Below, piece after piece: positions 51,770 to 51,971 of a DNA stretch of 51,971 bases. Below the pieces are notes generated by a model. That model made no database searches. It was given only the letters and a program-made list of their open reading frames with translations, and was not told where the DNA came from. The stretch is from the NCBI GenBank assembly GCA_948579355.1, contig CAPAOV010000020.1:1-51971 (forward strand), read 5' to 3'. A program made the translations under genes and the position numbers. Positions within the stretch are counted from its first letter, which is position 1; the number at the start of each line of letters is the position of its first letter. This stretch comes from an uncultured Eubacterium sp. Lineage in GTDB: Bacteria; Bacillota; Clostridia; Lachnospirales; Lachnospiraceae.

Positions 51770-51971
51770 AGTACTTTTGGGCAATTGTTTAATTATTTGT
51801 TTCCATACCGCGGGCATCCTTCCGTATCTTATCCGGTATACTGCTCCCAACGAAAAATACATTGTTCCTCCTGTTTGCAGGAATATTCGCCGCCTCTCGC
51901 AAAACTCGCTGTCTGTAATGTCGTTTTTCCTGACTTTTGCAGCATTGACCGCTCGCCGGTACTTATGCACC
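51770..51971. other. Right-edge non-coding stretch
   Basis: About 200 bases upstream of the ppx promoter. A minus-strand frame of 79 codons crosses it but runs through the promoter and has no recognisable content. I see no gene here, though one may be cut by the window edge. Confidence 0.4.

Noticed and set aside
51731..51970. Minus-strand 79-codon frame at the right edge
   Set aside because: It crosses a good ppx promoter and has no recognisable content or ribosome site.

Overview
The window looks like chromosome from a low-to-mid GC Firmicute of the class Clostridia, most likely a Lachnospiraceae gut anaerobe. This rests on strong AGGAGG-type ribosome sites, small families typical of that group (a CD3324-like regulator, a DUF6485-like Cys-rich protein), an FMN riboswitch ahead of ribD-ribE-ribBA-ribH, a metG-tatD-rsmA block and an anaerobe-style hemerythrin. 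The genus is an inference. No tRNA, rRNA, CRISPR array, intact transposase or complete prophage was seen.

Region 1 (1-9.95 kb) is an Rhs polymorphic-toxin locus. A long Rhs protein, open at the left edge, ends in a phage-tail-lysozyme-like domain and is followed by a lipoprotein, its likely immunity protein. Downstream lies a displaced, promoterless copy of the end of the Rhs core. It carries an unrelated C-terminal domain with a possible permuted papain-like His/Cys signature, followed by a membrane-anchored protein. A third, 0.22 kb remnant of the Rhs core and another membrane-anchored orphan follow, then a broken DNA-alkylation-repair-like gene. The cores are GC-balanced, while the variable tails and putative immunity genes are visibly AT-rich, as expected for cassette exchange.

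Region 2 (9.95-21.5 kb) is housekeeping: metG, tatD, rsmA, a PrcB-like lipoprotein, a degenerate-GGDEF/EAL phosphodiesterase, a membrane-anchored protein ending in a catalytically dead C39-like domain, cdd, an RsmF-type rRNA methyltransferase and a SAM methyltransferase.

Region 3 (21.5-25.1 kb) is small accessory DNA: a CD3324-like regulator behind a palindrome, a DUF6485-like protein, a YhcG/PDDEXK nuclease, a fragment of a type I restriction specificity gene (hsdS), a 5'-truncated PIN toxin and its small partner. It reads as a decayed defence island.

Region 4 (25.1-40.3 kb) holds an ABC-FtsX exporter behind four TCAC-like boxes spaced exactly 11 bp, the FMN-riboswitch riboflavin operon (ribE seems to start at AUA), a moxR-DUF58-DUF4129 operon, a Cof-type phosphatase, a GH43 glycosidase, a Ca2+/Na+ antiporter and a DUF3737 beta-helix protein. 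A multi-hairpin element with a 9-bp direct repeat sits in front of the last.

Region 5 (40.3-52 kb) holds a five-gene minus-strand operon: PAP2 phosphatase, UPF0104 membrane protein, PS synthase, PS decarboxylase (phosphatidylethanolamine synthesis) and a hemerythrin/CheX-like/receiver fusion. It is followed by uppP, an amidase, an RsuA-type pseudouridine synthase, RNase HI with a hybrid-binding domain, and a ppx-ppk polyphosphate operon.
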